A DNA stretch of 64,000 bases, from NCBI GenBank assembly GCA_000231825.2, contig JH720307.1, positions 954,880-1,018,879 on the forward strand. Reading direction: 5' to 3'. This document shows, in pieces, positions 1-13,700 of this stretch (position 1 is the first letter of the stretch; each line of letters begins with the position of its first letter). This DNA comes from Tetrahymena elliotti 4EA (lineage: Eukaryota; Ciliophora; Oligohymenophorea; Hymenostomatida; Tetrahymenidae). Both the position numbers and the translations under genes were made by a program. The notes under the pieces are model-generated. The model was not told the DNA's origin. It searched no databases and saw nothing but the letters and a program-made list of their open reading frames with translations.

Positions 1-335
1 GAAATTTACTTTACTTATCTTTCTATCTATTTACTTATTAAAATATTGACATATTTAATCTTTGTTTTTCATAATTTAATTAATTCAAATTCCTTTATTT
101 TAAGATATATATTTTCATAGATCGCTAATTAAGTGATATCTTAGCTAAGTTTCTAAATTAAAAGAAAGTAGCCTTTATTAAATGATGATTTAGTAAATTA
201 TATATAAAAAGCTCGAAAGTTTAGACAAACAATTCATTAATATAACATAAAAATGTTTTAATCCATTAATAATAAGATATAATAGTAATTATTAGTATAT
301 TTAGGAAATCTAGTGGCTAATTTTACTCCTTTCAC

Positions 336-918
336 TCATTTTTTCTATTCAGAAGTTAATTAATTGACCTCAAATTTTCTTGAAAAATCCATATTTAAAG
401 CTTAATGCAAGTATATATTTTAAATTTCAGATTTAGCTCTCAAATCAAGAGCTTTTTCATATTTTTCAATATCGGGCTTTAATTTTTCATAATCGCGATG
501 ATTTGCTAGTAAAGCACTAAGCTGATTGTCTAGCAACAAATTTTGTAGAGACAAAAGAATGCATAATCTACTAATATCACCTAAATCAATCAATAAAAAT
601 ATTAAGTAAATATTCTGAAAATATAAAATATTTACTTTGAAGCTTCTTCTTTTTCTCTTCATCATTTTCAATTATCATTTAAGTAATTTGTTCTTTTAAG
701 TTATATTATTAATAATTTTATTATACAAAACTAAAATATTTCTTTAATGAATTGAATTTAAGAAGATCAATTGAAATATTTACAAGTAAGCCTGTCTTAT
801 AATTAATAATAAATAGCCTTTTAAGCACTACGCTAGAAAAAGTATACTTCATTTTAGTAGCCTTCATAATTTTCTTTTTCTAAGATTTACTATTCATTCA
901 TTTCCTGTAAAAACCACT
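336..918 (-). CDS. C-terminal exons of a coiled-coil protein (5' end not resolved)
   Basis: I do not recognise this protein. Three exons can be read on the minus strand in the ciliate code: 918-784, 692-636 and 580-336, ending in TGA at 338-336. The introns (783-693, 635-581) have GTAAAT donors and AG acceptors, and the reading phases fit at both joins. The visible ~144 residues are rich in E, K, Q and L with heptad-like spacing, for example EEKKKKLQ followed by SDISRLCILLSLQNLLL and then DYEKLKPDIEKYEKAL, which suggests a coiled coil. The 918 end is an acceptor, so there must be upstream exons, but I could not find a convincing one between 919 and 4180. It is transcribed divergently from the ATPase gene. 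Exon calls are moderately secure; the function is unknown. Confidence 0.55.
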
Positions 919-3900
919 CTATTTTTTTATAAGTAAGATTTTATAGAATATTAATGAAATAATCAACTAAAAAATTATATTTCAACTCAAAATAATAAAT
1001 GGATATTTATTCAATTCCAAATAAAATAAATAAATATGAGACCCTTAAATACATTTTATAAAATCAAATAATTAACCAAAATAATAAAAATGTAAGTATT
1101 TTATTCTAAAATTAAATTAAAATAAAAAATTATTTTTATTATTTAAAAATTAATGATAATTAATATTTTGTCTATGCTATGAATACAAGGAATAAGTAAT
1201 ACAAACAAGCTTAATTTGAATAGATTAATATTTTTAAATTTATTTATAGTTTTAATTATAAATTATCTATAAAAAATGAAATAAGGTATGGGATTTAAGT
1301 CCAACCAAACACAATAAAAATCTAAAAATATTTTCAAGTCAACATTTTATATGTGAATTTCATGAATAAACAAAATATTTGATGAACAGGATTTTTTTTA
1401 TATATTTATTAATGAATTGGAATAATTTTATATAAAATATATCTTAGTCTAGATTGGATTTGAATTTTCGAAATCGAATTAAACTCCATCTCTAAATATT
1501 TGTCCATTTTTATAGATGAGGATTATCTTGTTAGAGCAAAATAATTAAAATGAAATACTTCTAATATCCATAGCTTCATTTAGAATCTCGAATTAAAACA
1601 AAAAAGCATAACTTTTTTTATTTATTACTTACTAAGAAGCTATAAAATATGATCAATATATTAAATTTGTTAAAATAAAAAATTAGAATCAAAAAATATA
1701 AAATAGCAAGGTCATTAAAAATAAAGTGGTTTACTTTGACAGGTTATTATTTTTGAATTAATTATTGTAATCTAATTATTACAAAATTTTTTTTTAGAAT
1801 AGAAACTTTAATTTGGCTGTTTAACGAGTAACCTTATAAATTAAACTTATGAAATATATTATAGAACTACCTCAATAAATTTATTAATTGGAAATACTAT
1901 TTTGAACATTTTTTCTTAAAATAAAATTATTTTAAAATAGTTTTATGAAGAGAAAGATGATAAATATTAATATATTAGTTGTATTTAAGATAAATGATGG
2001 GCTGTTTGAAGGAAGAGGAACTAAATTATTGAGATGCACTACTGATTTAAAATATAAGTAACTTTTTTTGTTTGAAAAAATATATCTTGATTATAAAAAT
2101 AGATTGAAGTAATTAACTTCAAATTCAAGCTTACAAATTTTATTTTTCTTTTGGATAAAATTAACATTCTAATTTTGATATTCTCAATATATTACTTAAG
2201 TAAATACAATAAAAAATATATGAATATTAAAAAAGACAATTTTCTTTGTTAGTTCTACTCAATTTTTCAAATTAATTTTTGGAAATTTTTATAATTTTTA
2301 TTCCTATTTTTGCACTTTACCTATTATTTTAACTAAAAATTTCTTTCTCAATTATTAAAAATTTAGATAGATTTCACTGTAATTTATGACAAAAGAAATA
2401 GATAAATACTATTCAATTCAATTAATTCTTTTTTGATATTTTCCCTTAATTTTTACTAATAGCAACAGCACTTGGGATTTAAAATTTAAATTTAGAATAT
2501 TAGCAGTAAGGGTCTTAAAATTCAAGTAAAAATCATAAAGGTTTTTTCTTTTTTTCGATTGGACTTTTAATTTCTAAAGTTTTTGAAAAAAAAGATGTAT
2601 TTACAAAACAAGATTACTTCTCATAAGAAATCTAAATTCCATAAAAATAAGAAAATATAAAAATAAAAAATGATAGAAATATTTTATTTTTAGCTCAAAA
2701 TTACCCAGAATATGTTACAATTTATGTAGAAATTATTGCTGGCATTATTTTTTTGAATGGTAATGAAGTTAAAAAAAGAGAGTATTATTGAATGTTAATG
2801 AATTTTTTTGAATGTCTTATATCTTCTTCTGTTTTTTGTATCCTGTAACTTTTATAAATCGTTATAAAAAAAATATTGTTGTTGTTATTGTTGGCATCAT
2901 TTAACAGCATAGATTTTTATTTTTTGGTAAATTGAAGTTTTTAAATTAGGTTTATAATATATCAATCAAGTAAGCAAATATTTAAGCAATTATAAAAAAA
3001 ACAGAATAAATATAATAGATTAATAAGAGCCAGTGCAACTATTTTAAGGATTCGAGCTTATGAAGAAATTATTAAATGAAGTGAGTTGTGTCAAATTGAT
3101 TAAACAAGGCAACTTCAATTTTACCAGAAAGATAAATATCCTTATTTTCTATCTCAAAATTTTTAGCAGTAAAAAATATCTTTAAAGTTAAAAGAATTAA
3201 TAAAAAACTAATAAAATGCTTGCATTATGTAAAATAATTAGGTTCCTCTAGCAAACAAATAGTTATTAAAACATACAAATCTATCTATCTAATTATTTAT
3301 TTATCTATAAATATATCTATCTTTAATATGTTAATCGAAAGCAGAAACAGCATTAAAGTAAATTAAATTAAAGAAAGAAAGTAAGAAGAAATCAGTGAAT
3401 GAATGAATTTAACTTTAATGAGCTTTTCAATAAAATTAAAGATTGTTAATCAAAAAAATATAAACAAAATAAATTTAAAAAGATAATTAATTTTAAGGAT
3501 AATTAAATAAACTCCTAGTGAATTAGATTAAGTTTTTTGGAATTAACAAAGTACTACTTATTTATACTAATAGAGACTTAAAATACTGAAAAGCACTAAT
3601 CCACCTTCTCATTTAAGGTGTTATAGCTAGACAATCACTAATATCGATCCATTCTTATTAAGTAAATCATAAGTCATTTACAGTATAGCTTTTCGTTTGT
3701 TAATTTGAAAGGTAAATACTATTATAGTTCTACGATACTCAAATCAAAAAAAATTAATCTTCAGCTAAATAAGGCCTATTTTTCTAAACATAGAATCTTA
3801 GTTAAATTTAAAATTATTTATCAATTCACTAATCTTTGATTTAAGCATTTCAATTTTAATATAAATCTCTTAAATCGCAATTAAATACTTCAAGAATCAT

Positions 3901-4181
3901 AATACTAGCTCAATTAATAACCATTATTAATACTTTAGGTAAAAATACTACTACTACCTCAATTATTATTATAAAAAAAGCATTTAAAAAAAATATTTGT
4001 ACAGCCTATTCAACATAAAATAGCAAGAAAAGGCAGCTGAATAGATCAAATTAACGAAATTTAGCAATTAATTTTTATAAAACATATTTTTACAATAATT
4101 TATTTATAATAAATCAATAGAAACTTTCTCACTATTACATTAGAGTTATAGAAATATTCAAATATAAAAACGTATAGTATC
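919..4181. other. AT-rich stretch without a supported gene
   Basis: About 3.3 kb, apparently under 20% GC. It should contain the missing 5' exons of the minus-strand coiled-coil gene and the promoter and 5' UTR of the ATPase gene, but none can be placed with confidence. Several TGA-free frames exist (for example minus 2060-1578 and plus 3059-3397); such frames are expected by chance when TGA is the only stop. A short CTAT/TTAT microsatellite lies around 3280-3325. Confidence 0.5.
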
Positions 4182-7100
4182 ATGGGAGGTTTATTTAGCA
4201 GTGAAGCTAAAACTTATGATTAAAACAGAACATTTGTTGCTTTCCAAGAAGAGGAAGTTCAGAAAAATAAATTTGCAAATAATTCTGAAAGCAACTCAAA
4301 AAAGTTTCCTTCAAATTTTATTAAAACTTCCAGATATACATCAGTTTCATTCTTACCAATGAGTTTATTGCTGCAATTTAAGAGATATGCAAATATTTAT
4401 TTTTTAGTTACAGCAATCTTATAATGTATTCCCCAAATTTCTCCTTTAAGTCCTTTTGTAGCAGTAGCTCCTCTTATTTTTGTCCTCGCTGTTTCTATGG
4501 CTCGTGAAGGATATGAAGATTACTAACGTCACAAAAGTGACAATGAATAAAATTTCTCAGCTAAGACTAAGAGAGTGCAGCAAGATAGAAGTGAAGAAGA
4601 TGTTGCTTGGGCTAATCTTCATGTAGGAGATATCCTCCACATTTACCAAGATGAATGCTTTCCTACAGATTTATTAGTACTAGGAAGTAATCTTGATGGT
4701 GTTTGTTACATAGAAACAGGTGCTCTTGATGGTGAGAAAAACTTAAAACCTAAGTCTGCCATCCCTGAAACATCACAATATTTTTCAACAAAAGAAAACG
4801 ACATTATCGCTTTATCGACAGCTAAGCTATTTACAAATAAGCAAACAAGTTTTAATTTAACTATATCTGCAAATAAACCTGATTAAGATCCTAATAATTT
4901 TGTTGGAAGTATTGGATTCCAGCTTTAGTAGTAAAATGAAGATGTTAGTTAAAATGTCAAAAGCATCCCTGCTGCTTCTAATTAATTTGTACCAAGAGGC
5001 GCATTCTTAAGAAATACCGAAAGTATTTATGCTGTTGTTGTCTACACAGGTATGGACACTAAAATTATGAAGAACGCAGAAGAAGGAAAAGCAAAATCAA
5101 GCGATATGGAAGCAAAAATGAACAAATTTATTCTGGGAATTCTTATTTTCTAGTTTTTATGTTGCTTTGTAATGAGTTCTTGCTCATATTATTGGTTAGA
5201 CAAAAACCATCGTTACTATCCCTACCTATATTTGAATAAAGATGATCTTTCTTATATTTCTTAATCTGTTTTAGTCTATTTCTCTTACTTTATTCTTTTT
5301 AATACTATGATTCCTATTTCTTTAGTTGTTTCACTTGAAATGGTTAAGGTTCTACAATCATACTTCATATCAAACGATTATGGTAATAAAATATCAAATA
5401 TATTATTATTAAAAAATTAAAAAATAGAATAAAAATAGAAAGCAATACTAATTTTAATAATTAGAATTGACAAAAATCATTTCAAAATTTTTTCTAAAGC
5501 TTGATTTGGATTAAATAAAATAGCACCAAAACACCCAAGCATCTATTTTTGAGAATTGAATTGCCAAAAATTTTTTAAAAATATGAGATACAAATCATTT
5601 TAGTTTATAATAACCCTTATTTATTTGTTACTTTAAGAAGATTTATTAATTTTATAGGGATTACCTTTTATTAAAAATATTTTTTGTAAAATTTAGAAAT
5701 GTATTCAGCTCATAATTAGAAATGGCCAAGAGTTCTTACATCAACAATTAATGAAGAATTAGGTCAAGTAGAATATGTTTTCTCTGATAAGACAGGTACT
5801 CTTACATAAAATTAGATGCAATTTAAGATGGCTGTTATTGGTAATACTCTATATGGTGAAAAAGCAGCTTCTAAAAAGAAACCTCCAGTTCAACCTAATT
5901 AATCAAAAAGTACTAAATAGCATCAACACACAGAATTTGTTTTTGAAGATGATAATTTAACTAATTTGCTCTAAAGGACAGGTGAAAGATCACAGAATCC
6001 TGCTATAAATATCACTCTTAAATCAAAAGATGGTAATTCTTTTTATTTTTCTTCTATTTACCTAAAAATTTAATTAAAAAATTTTCTAATTAAAAAGGCA
6101 AGGCTTCTTACACTATCCCAAGTTAGTATGATTTAGCAAGAGAATATTTCAAAAATTTAGGTTTAGCTCATGAGTGCATTGTAGAAAAAAATAAAGACCC
6201 TAATGATAAAAATTTCTATTATTAAGGTCCTTCTCCGGATGAAATTACCTTAGTTGATGCAGCTTACCATATGGGATTCACTTTTGTTGGAAAAACAAGC
6301 AATAAATTGTAAATGAATTTGACAGATACAGCTGGCAAAGAAGGAACTTAAGAATTCACAAAACTTAATGTATTCGAATTTAGTAGTGCTAGAAAACGTA
6401 TGACTCTTTTGTTAGAAGACAATGGTGTTTACAAGATGTATGTCAAAGGTGCTGATAATGTCATTAAAGAGCGTTTAGATAAAGGCATCCATTAACCTTA
6501 TTTAGATTATGCTGATAAAAAATTAACTGAATTTTCTCTAGTTGGTTTACGTACTTTATTGATCGGTTTTAAAATTCTTTCAAAAGATGAAGTAGATGCA
6601 TTCACTAATAAATATAACAGTTTAGCTAATTCTGCTAATAGAAAAGATGATTTAGGTAACCTTTCTTTTTTCATTAAGCAAAAAGAGAATTTATTTTTTT
6701 TTTCAATTATATAGAAAAATTAGCAGAAGAAGTTGAGTAAGGATTCTTCTTATTAGGAGCTACTGCAGTTGAAGATAAATTATAAGATGATGTCCCAGAA
6801 ACAATACACGATCTACTACGTGCAAGTATGAATTAATTTTAATTATAATTTGATTTTAATTTTTGTAGACTTAAAAATTATTCTTATTTATTAATAAAAA
6901 GACATTAAAGTTTGGATGCTTACTGGTGATAAATTGGAAACAGCTGAAAACATAGCTAAAAGTTGTAAGCTTATCCTTGAAGATTTTGAATTACTTGTTA
7001 TGAGTGACAAGAATCCCAAAGTCATTCGTAAAGAAATGACTGATGTCTTATGGAGAAGATTCAAAAAGCTTAAAGAAGATAAAGTCCGTAAGTGCTTCTT

Positions 7101-9135
7101 AGTCGAAGGTGATTGCTTGAAGATCATTTTTTAAGAGGGCAATGAAGACATTAAGAAAAAGTTTGTATAAATTACTAAAGATTGTGAAAGTGTTGTATGC
7201 TGTAGAGTATCTCCTGTGTAAAAAGCACAAGTTGTTAGAGCTATCAGAGAAGGGTTAAGTAAAATTACTTTAGCAATAGGCGATGGTGCTAATGATGTTA
7301 ATATGATTTAAGCAGCACATATTGGTAAATTGAATTAAAAAATATATAAATACTTAAATAAACTTAAAAAATTAATTATTTGATAACATTTTTAATAGGT
7401 TGCGGTATTTATGGCAATGAAGGTATGCGTGCAGTCTAAAGTAGTGATTTTGCTTTCGGATAATTTAAATGTTTATGGAGACTTTTGTTTGTACATGGTA
7501 GATGGTCATATATTAGAATTTCTGAAATGATTGTCTATTTCTTTTATAAAAATATGTAAATTATTTACTTAAAAAAATAATCTAAAATAAAAGAAATAAA
7601 TTAAAATTTTAATTCAAAATATGATGATGGTTAAAATAAAATTTACTTATTTTATTCAATGAAAAAAATAAAATAAGAAGCTAAAAATTAAATATCATTT
7701 TTAAATTATAATCTTAGGATCTTTACTATTCCTTAGCTTTACTTTGCTTTCTTTAGTGGCTTCTCTGCATAAAGTATTTTCGACGATTACTACATTTCTA
7801 TGTACAATCTTATCTTTACTGCACTACCCTTAATTATAAGAGCTATCTTTGATTAGGACGTAAACCCTTTGTATATTTAGTATGACAGAAAACTTTTAGA
7901 TAGTGGAGATGCTACAGAGTAAAGAAGACTGTAAAGACTTATTAACAAACGTAAAGATTATATTAGAGATAGATTGCCCAATCTTTATTACTTAGGTCAA
8001 AAGTAGCAACTTTTTTCAACTAGAATATTCTTAGAATGGTTATTGTAAGGTATTGTACATGGTTTATTCATATTCTTTGCAAGCTACTTCACAGTTGGTA
8101 ATACTGTATTTGCTGATGATGGATATACTTCCAATTAGTGGTCTTTATCATTAATCATATTCACTTCTGTGGTATTTGTAAGTCTTTTTTTTATTTTATT
8201 AAAGAGATAAAGAGAAGAAGAATTTAATTTAATATCCTCCAATTATTTTTAAATGTAAAAATGTTAAATTATAAAAGATTGCTGATATGAAGATAGCCAT
8301 CTACACTAGATATTGGACTGTAATAAATTATGTTGCCTTCTATGTAACTAGTATAGGCCTATATATAGCTGCCTTCTTCATCACAGGCGCTTTGTATAAT
8401 AGTTATGTTTATGGAACTCCCAATTATTTGGTATAAACTCCTCATTTCTATCTTGTTATATTCTTTATTGTGGCAGGAATCTTTGCTTTAGACATGTTTA
8501 TCTACGCTGCTAAAGAACTGTTCCATAATAAGACAAAAGAAAAAGCCCTTAGAAAGTTAATGAAGGAATAACCAAAGAAGAACGAAAAGGATAGATGGGT
8601 TTTCGGAGGCTCTGCAATAGAATTAGAAAGCAACTTGAACAGTTTCAAAGATAAATTTGACGAGGAGAGCTAAATCATGCTAAGCTCTATAAATCTACAT
8701 AAAAACGAAGGAAAATAATACATCGAACCTTAAACTATCTTCATGAATGGTTAAGGAAACAAAGGTACTGAAGTTTAATTTTTGTCCAGCTCTAACTAAG
8801 ATTGTAAAAACAATAATAATACTCCGCCTAATAGCACAATCAAAGAAAATGTCAGTGGTCATCATCTTTAAGTTTAAACTTCCCCTACTCCAATATATTC
8901 AAATAATACACCAAACACAAATTTAAATGAAAACGATTTAATTTAATTTACATTTACTGAGAGCAACAACAATGATGATGATGATTACGATGTTTATTAT
9001 AAATAACAATTCAATTTTAATATAGATTAATAACCCTAAACTATATAAAAAGTTGACGAGAAGAAGGATAACAAAGGAGTAATACCACAATCAAAGTAAT
9101 TCAACTCTAAGCAAGAAATTGATTTAGATGAATGA
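4182..9135 (+). CDS. P4-type ATPase (phospholipid flippase), 8 exons, 1367 aa
   Basis: It is predicted to move phospholipids from the outer to the cytosolic leaflet using ATP, normally with a CDC50-type partner. Introns are 5383-5696, 6033-6097, 6656-6714, 6826-6901, 7325-7398, 7556-7717 and 8178-8277; exons sum to 4104 bases with TGA at 9133-9135. The N-terminal P4 signature [11 protein letters not shown] is present. The actuator loop reads DGEKN near residue 183, where most P4 ATPases have DGETN. The phosphorylated Asp is in [10 protein letters not shown] (D431). [12 protein letters not shown] and the hinge [10 protein letters not shown] (near 863) complete the P- and N-domain motifs. The membrane helices after this include the P4-typical [11 protein letters not shown] and [17 protein letters not shown] hydrophilic Q/N-rich tail of about 200 residues follows the last helix. 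Length is normal for the family. Substrate and compartment cannot be read from sequence. The start is the first ATG in frame with the conserved N-terminus. Confidence 0.95.
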
Positions 9136-10737
9136 AAGCCCAGTAGCTGATGAGAAGATAGTTGGAAAGATTGCAAATAAACAAATAAAAAAACATATGT
9201 TCAAACAGAGAGAGATAGAAAGAAAGAATGAAAGTCTTGAATTTTGAATTAAACCATCAATTTCAATTTCAGAATTACTCTGCTATGCTTGCCGAGTATA
9301 ATTATTACTTACAATATTAGTTACTTATAAATTAATTTTTTTTGGATAAAATTAGCTTCCAACTACCTTCAATCCCTTCTTCCTGCTTACAGTGTCACTA
9401 AAAATTCCTAACTTACTTTTCTTCAAAATTTAACAATAATATTAAACTATTTATTATTGATGGAAAATTTATTTTATTAATAGAGATCTTCACCAACTTT
9501 TATTCATTTAAGTTTTCATTTCTATGAAATCCCAATAGTTTAATATAATAAAAATCATTATATTAATATTATATAAATATATCTTATTATTTCTCTGTTT
9601 GCATTTTCCAAAAGTATTCTTCATTATAATCATTCTTTTTTCTTTTTTGTCTCTTTACAAACATTTTCTTTTTTAAAGTAAATCTCATTTTTAAATCATT
9701 AAATTATGAATTTATTTTTTTTAAACAAAGATAAATCATTAAATATCAAAAATATGAATAAATAATGATAGTTTTGAAATTGAAGTTAACCTTTAAAAAA
9801 CAAATATTTACAAAAAATTTATTTTCTTTCATATCTTGGTATTTATTGATATATTTCAATTCTTTATGTGTAAAATAGCTATCAATTTTTCTAAAATTTA
9901 AAATTATTGTTTTAACTATGATTTAAATTTATTTTAATTAAATTAAAAGAATATGAAATAATATATGAGGATCATTAATTATATTAACCATAAAATAAAA
10001 GAGTTTAAAGAAAAATATTTTATTCAGATACTTTAAAGTATGATCATAATGACTAAAATCTCATAAGTAAATAAACTTTACAATTTTAAATCAATTAAAA
10101 AATTTTTATTTTATATTAATTTAATGAAAACCAAATAACTCATTCCTGTTTTTATATTTTAATGATTTTTTGAAAAATTGTCTTTCATAATTTATTTCAG
10201 ATCACAATTATTGAAAACTAAAATAAAATGATGAAAATACTTTTACTAAAGCTAAATTTGTTAAAAAAATGTTTTTAAATCTTATATTAAAGTAAATGAA
10301 TGATTGTACAGTGTTAAAATAGATTGAATTGATTGATAAAATGATAATTAATTTTATTAATAATTTTATATTAAGTATTTTTACTTTGCTTATCAATTTA
10401 AATGGCTCCTCTTTCAAATAAAATTTTTACCTTTTTTAAAAAATAAAAATTAACAGTACCAATAATTTTCAACGAATATATTTCCAATTATTTGGTTTTC
10501 TTACTTGCATTTGACCATTAAGAAATTAATATTTCTGATTATATTTTTGAAGTGTATATTTCAAACTGAAATAAAAAGTTAAGAATAAATCTAACAAGTG
10601 AAATAGGATTATTATAGCTATTGATTCATTTTACATAAATCCAAAACAAAAATCTTAATTTTAACAAATAAAATTATTTTGCTATCATCCCTAAATCACA
10701 TATTTACCAATAAACATTTCCCGCTATTTAGAATTAA
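9136..10737. other. Intergenic spacer
   Basis: AT-rich spacer between the ATPase and carboxypeptidase genes, which have the same orientation. It holds the 3' UTR of the first and the 5' region of the second. I see no RNA gene, repeat array or coding-like frame on either strand. Confidence 0.6.
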
Positions 10738-13700
10738 ATGGAATAATAAGAAAAGGAACAAGGGTAGGTAAATAGTAAACTGCCTCCCAAAAAAACTACT
10801 AAATAATTATTGATCAAATCAAGTAAAAAAGTAGAATTTGAGAATAATAAAACTGATAATACATAAACTGTTAGCATTGGATCAGCACAAGACTCAAATG
10901 AAACTGATTCAGAGGAATCAGAAACAGAAAACCTTTCTAAACCCAGTGTTGATTCAGAAGAGGAGGCTAATTATGAAAGCGAATATGATTCTGATGAAGG
11001 ATTTTAAGAAGAGCTTTCTTCTGATGAAGAAGAGACTTTTATGGAAAAGTTTATGGCTTAAACAAAAAATTAAATATTTTTTTCAATTCCAAGTAAATTT
11101 AGTTTTCTAAAAAATCATTTTTTTCTGTAAAATTAACCATATTTACATTAAAATAATCTGAAATTATTTAGATATTGAAGAAAGAGGCAGGAAGAAAAAC
11201 AAAATTGATCCTGAACTACCTCCAATAGAAAAAAGCTACTCCTTACTACCAGATATGGCTACAGGGTAAAGAATTTACTTATATTTCCTTATAAAATTAA
11301 AAAAATTATTTTTACATTTGTGGTAATTCTTGAAAATAAATCTTAACTGCTATTTAAAACAATAGATGGAGACCAAAAATATTAACTGAATAAATACCTT
11401 GTCCTATACCTTTATATTTTGCAGATAAAAATCTAAATATGATATCTAATAAACTATAAAGAACAAGTAAATACCCTTTAGTCTATTTTGGATACCGACC
11501 AAGGACAACATTCGATATCCATCGCTAATTTTGTGGGAAAGATACATATTCCTTTAAATTTTCTAGCATATTATTTAATGAAGAAGTACTTAAGTAGTAT
11601 AGAGTCAAAATACAAGATGATACTGAAACAATGCAGTAAGTTGATAATCTTAGAATTTTTACTGGAATGCATCCAGATTTTAAGAAGACTTCCTTGAATT
11701 TTGATTCATTTTTTGAAGGAGGTAATCTTGATATGGCAGTAAAACTATCTGATATAGAATATGATTTATATATGAGACCAGATACTAACACAAAAGGACA
11801 TCAATCATGGTTCTATTTTAAAATTTCAAACACTAAAGCTAATTAAACAGTAAGATTTAACATCTGTAACTTTCAAAAGAAGAGGAGTCTTTATCAAAGG
11901 GTAAAGATTAAATTTTGTAAAATGATCAAAAATAAACAAATTAATAATTTATTTATATAGGGCTTGAAACCTTACGTTCTCTCTTAAAAAGATAAAGATT
12001 AATTTGGTTAAATTTGGAAGCAAGGTGGATTTAATATTTATTACTCTAAAAGAAAAAATATAAAATATGATATGTTAGTTACTTCTTAGTAAATTATTTA
12101 GCTATATCTTTTCTATTTTTAATCATAAAAACTATTTTCTTTAAAATTAGAAAGCAATATTATCAAATGACTTTTGATTATACTTTTGAATATGATAATG
12201 ATGAAGTATATTTTGCTGCGCTTCCTCCATACACTTACTCTGACATGAGAAAATTTATGACATCTGATATTATAACAAAAAATAAATAATATTTAAGGGA
12301 AGGTAAACTTTGTAGATCACTAGGAGGGTTGTTAATTCCTTAAATAAACATTACTGATTACTAATCTGATGAAATAGCAGTAGAATAAAGAAAGACTTTC
12401 ATCATATCATCTAGAATTCACCCTGGGGAATCAATTAGCAGCTTTATAGCGCAAGTAAACTTTATTTATTTATATCATATTTATTCTTATATAATTTACT
12501 TACGAATAGGGGCTAATTGAATATCTGCTAAGTGATGATGAATAAATAAAAGAATTGAGAAAAAAAGTAATATTTAGAGTTATTCCTATTTTAAATGTTG
12601 ATGGTACAGTTATTGGAAACTACAGGACAAGCTTTTCAGGTATATTTTTAAAAAAATTTTATCTTAATTTATTTTAAGTGCCTTAATACTTTTTTTTGTT
12701 TAAAATGCTTAATTAAAGAAAGATGAAATTTTATAATTGTTTGATTTAAAAATAGGGTTCGATTTAAATAGATAATTTACATAGAGTGATCGCTAACTTT
12801 TACCAGAAGTATATCATCTAAAGAGAATAGTGAGAAAAGATCATAATATGAATAATTTAATAGCATTTTTTGACCTGCATGGACACTCAGTTAGAAAGAA
12901 TTGCTTTATATATGGACCTTATTTTGCTAAAAATGAATTAAATTATTACAAATCAAAGTTTATCCCCTACCTTTTTTCACTGAGATCAAATACTTTTAGA
13001 TATAAGGTACTTTTTTATTTTTTAAATTTTATTAAACTCTTATTTTCTAAAATAGTCATGTAAGTTCACAAACTAAAATTACAAAAGAGAAACAGCACGC
13101 TTAGTATTCCATAAGCAGTTTGGTGTTTTCAATAGTTTTACTTTAGAAGCTTCATTTGGCTTAAAAGACACTAACAATTAAGGTGATCACAGTTTTGAAA
13201 TTAAAGATTATATGCAAATTGGCAGAGATCTCGTTCATACTTTATCTGATTACATATAAAAAATGGAAATTTTCAATAAAGTTAAAGAAAACTCTGAATA
13301 AATCAAATTAAAATGTAAATACATTTTATTCACCTTTTACAAGAACTTTAATTTTTATTGATGTAATTCAACAGAGGATATGGAAAAAGCTATGAAAAGT
13401 CCAGTATCAAAGGATTTTGGAAATTTAAAAAAATAAAATTCAATTTAAAGTAAGAATGCTTAATGCCCTCTAAATCCTTCAAATACTAATAGTTAGTCTA
13501 TTATGAATTTCTAGGCTGTCAAATCGAGAAAAGCTTCTTTTCTTGCTCCAATAATAGATAAGCAAACTGATGATTAATCTTTTACTAATATAAAAGATAT
13601 TATTTAAGTAAAAAATTTTTAAAAGTTATTTTAAGCTAACAAATCTTACTTAAATAAATAGGGAATCAAGGGAAAGAATGGAGGAAAGAAATATGAAAAT

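Noticed and set aside
1342..1600. Minus-strand frame with a segment (SKIQIQSRLRYIL) faintly like eIF4G-type MIF4G helices.
   Set aside because: The similarity is a short impression only, no neighbouring exon extends it, and the phase does not join the coiled-coil gene nearby.
6891..7127. Minus-strand frame over the ATPase gene.
   Set aside because: It is antisense to the conserved [10 protein letters not shown] segment, which is clearly the coding strand.
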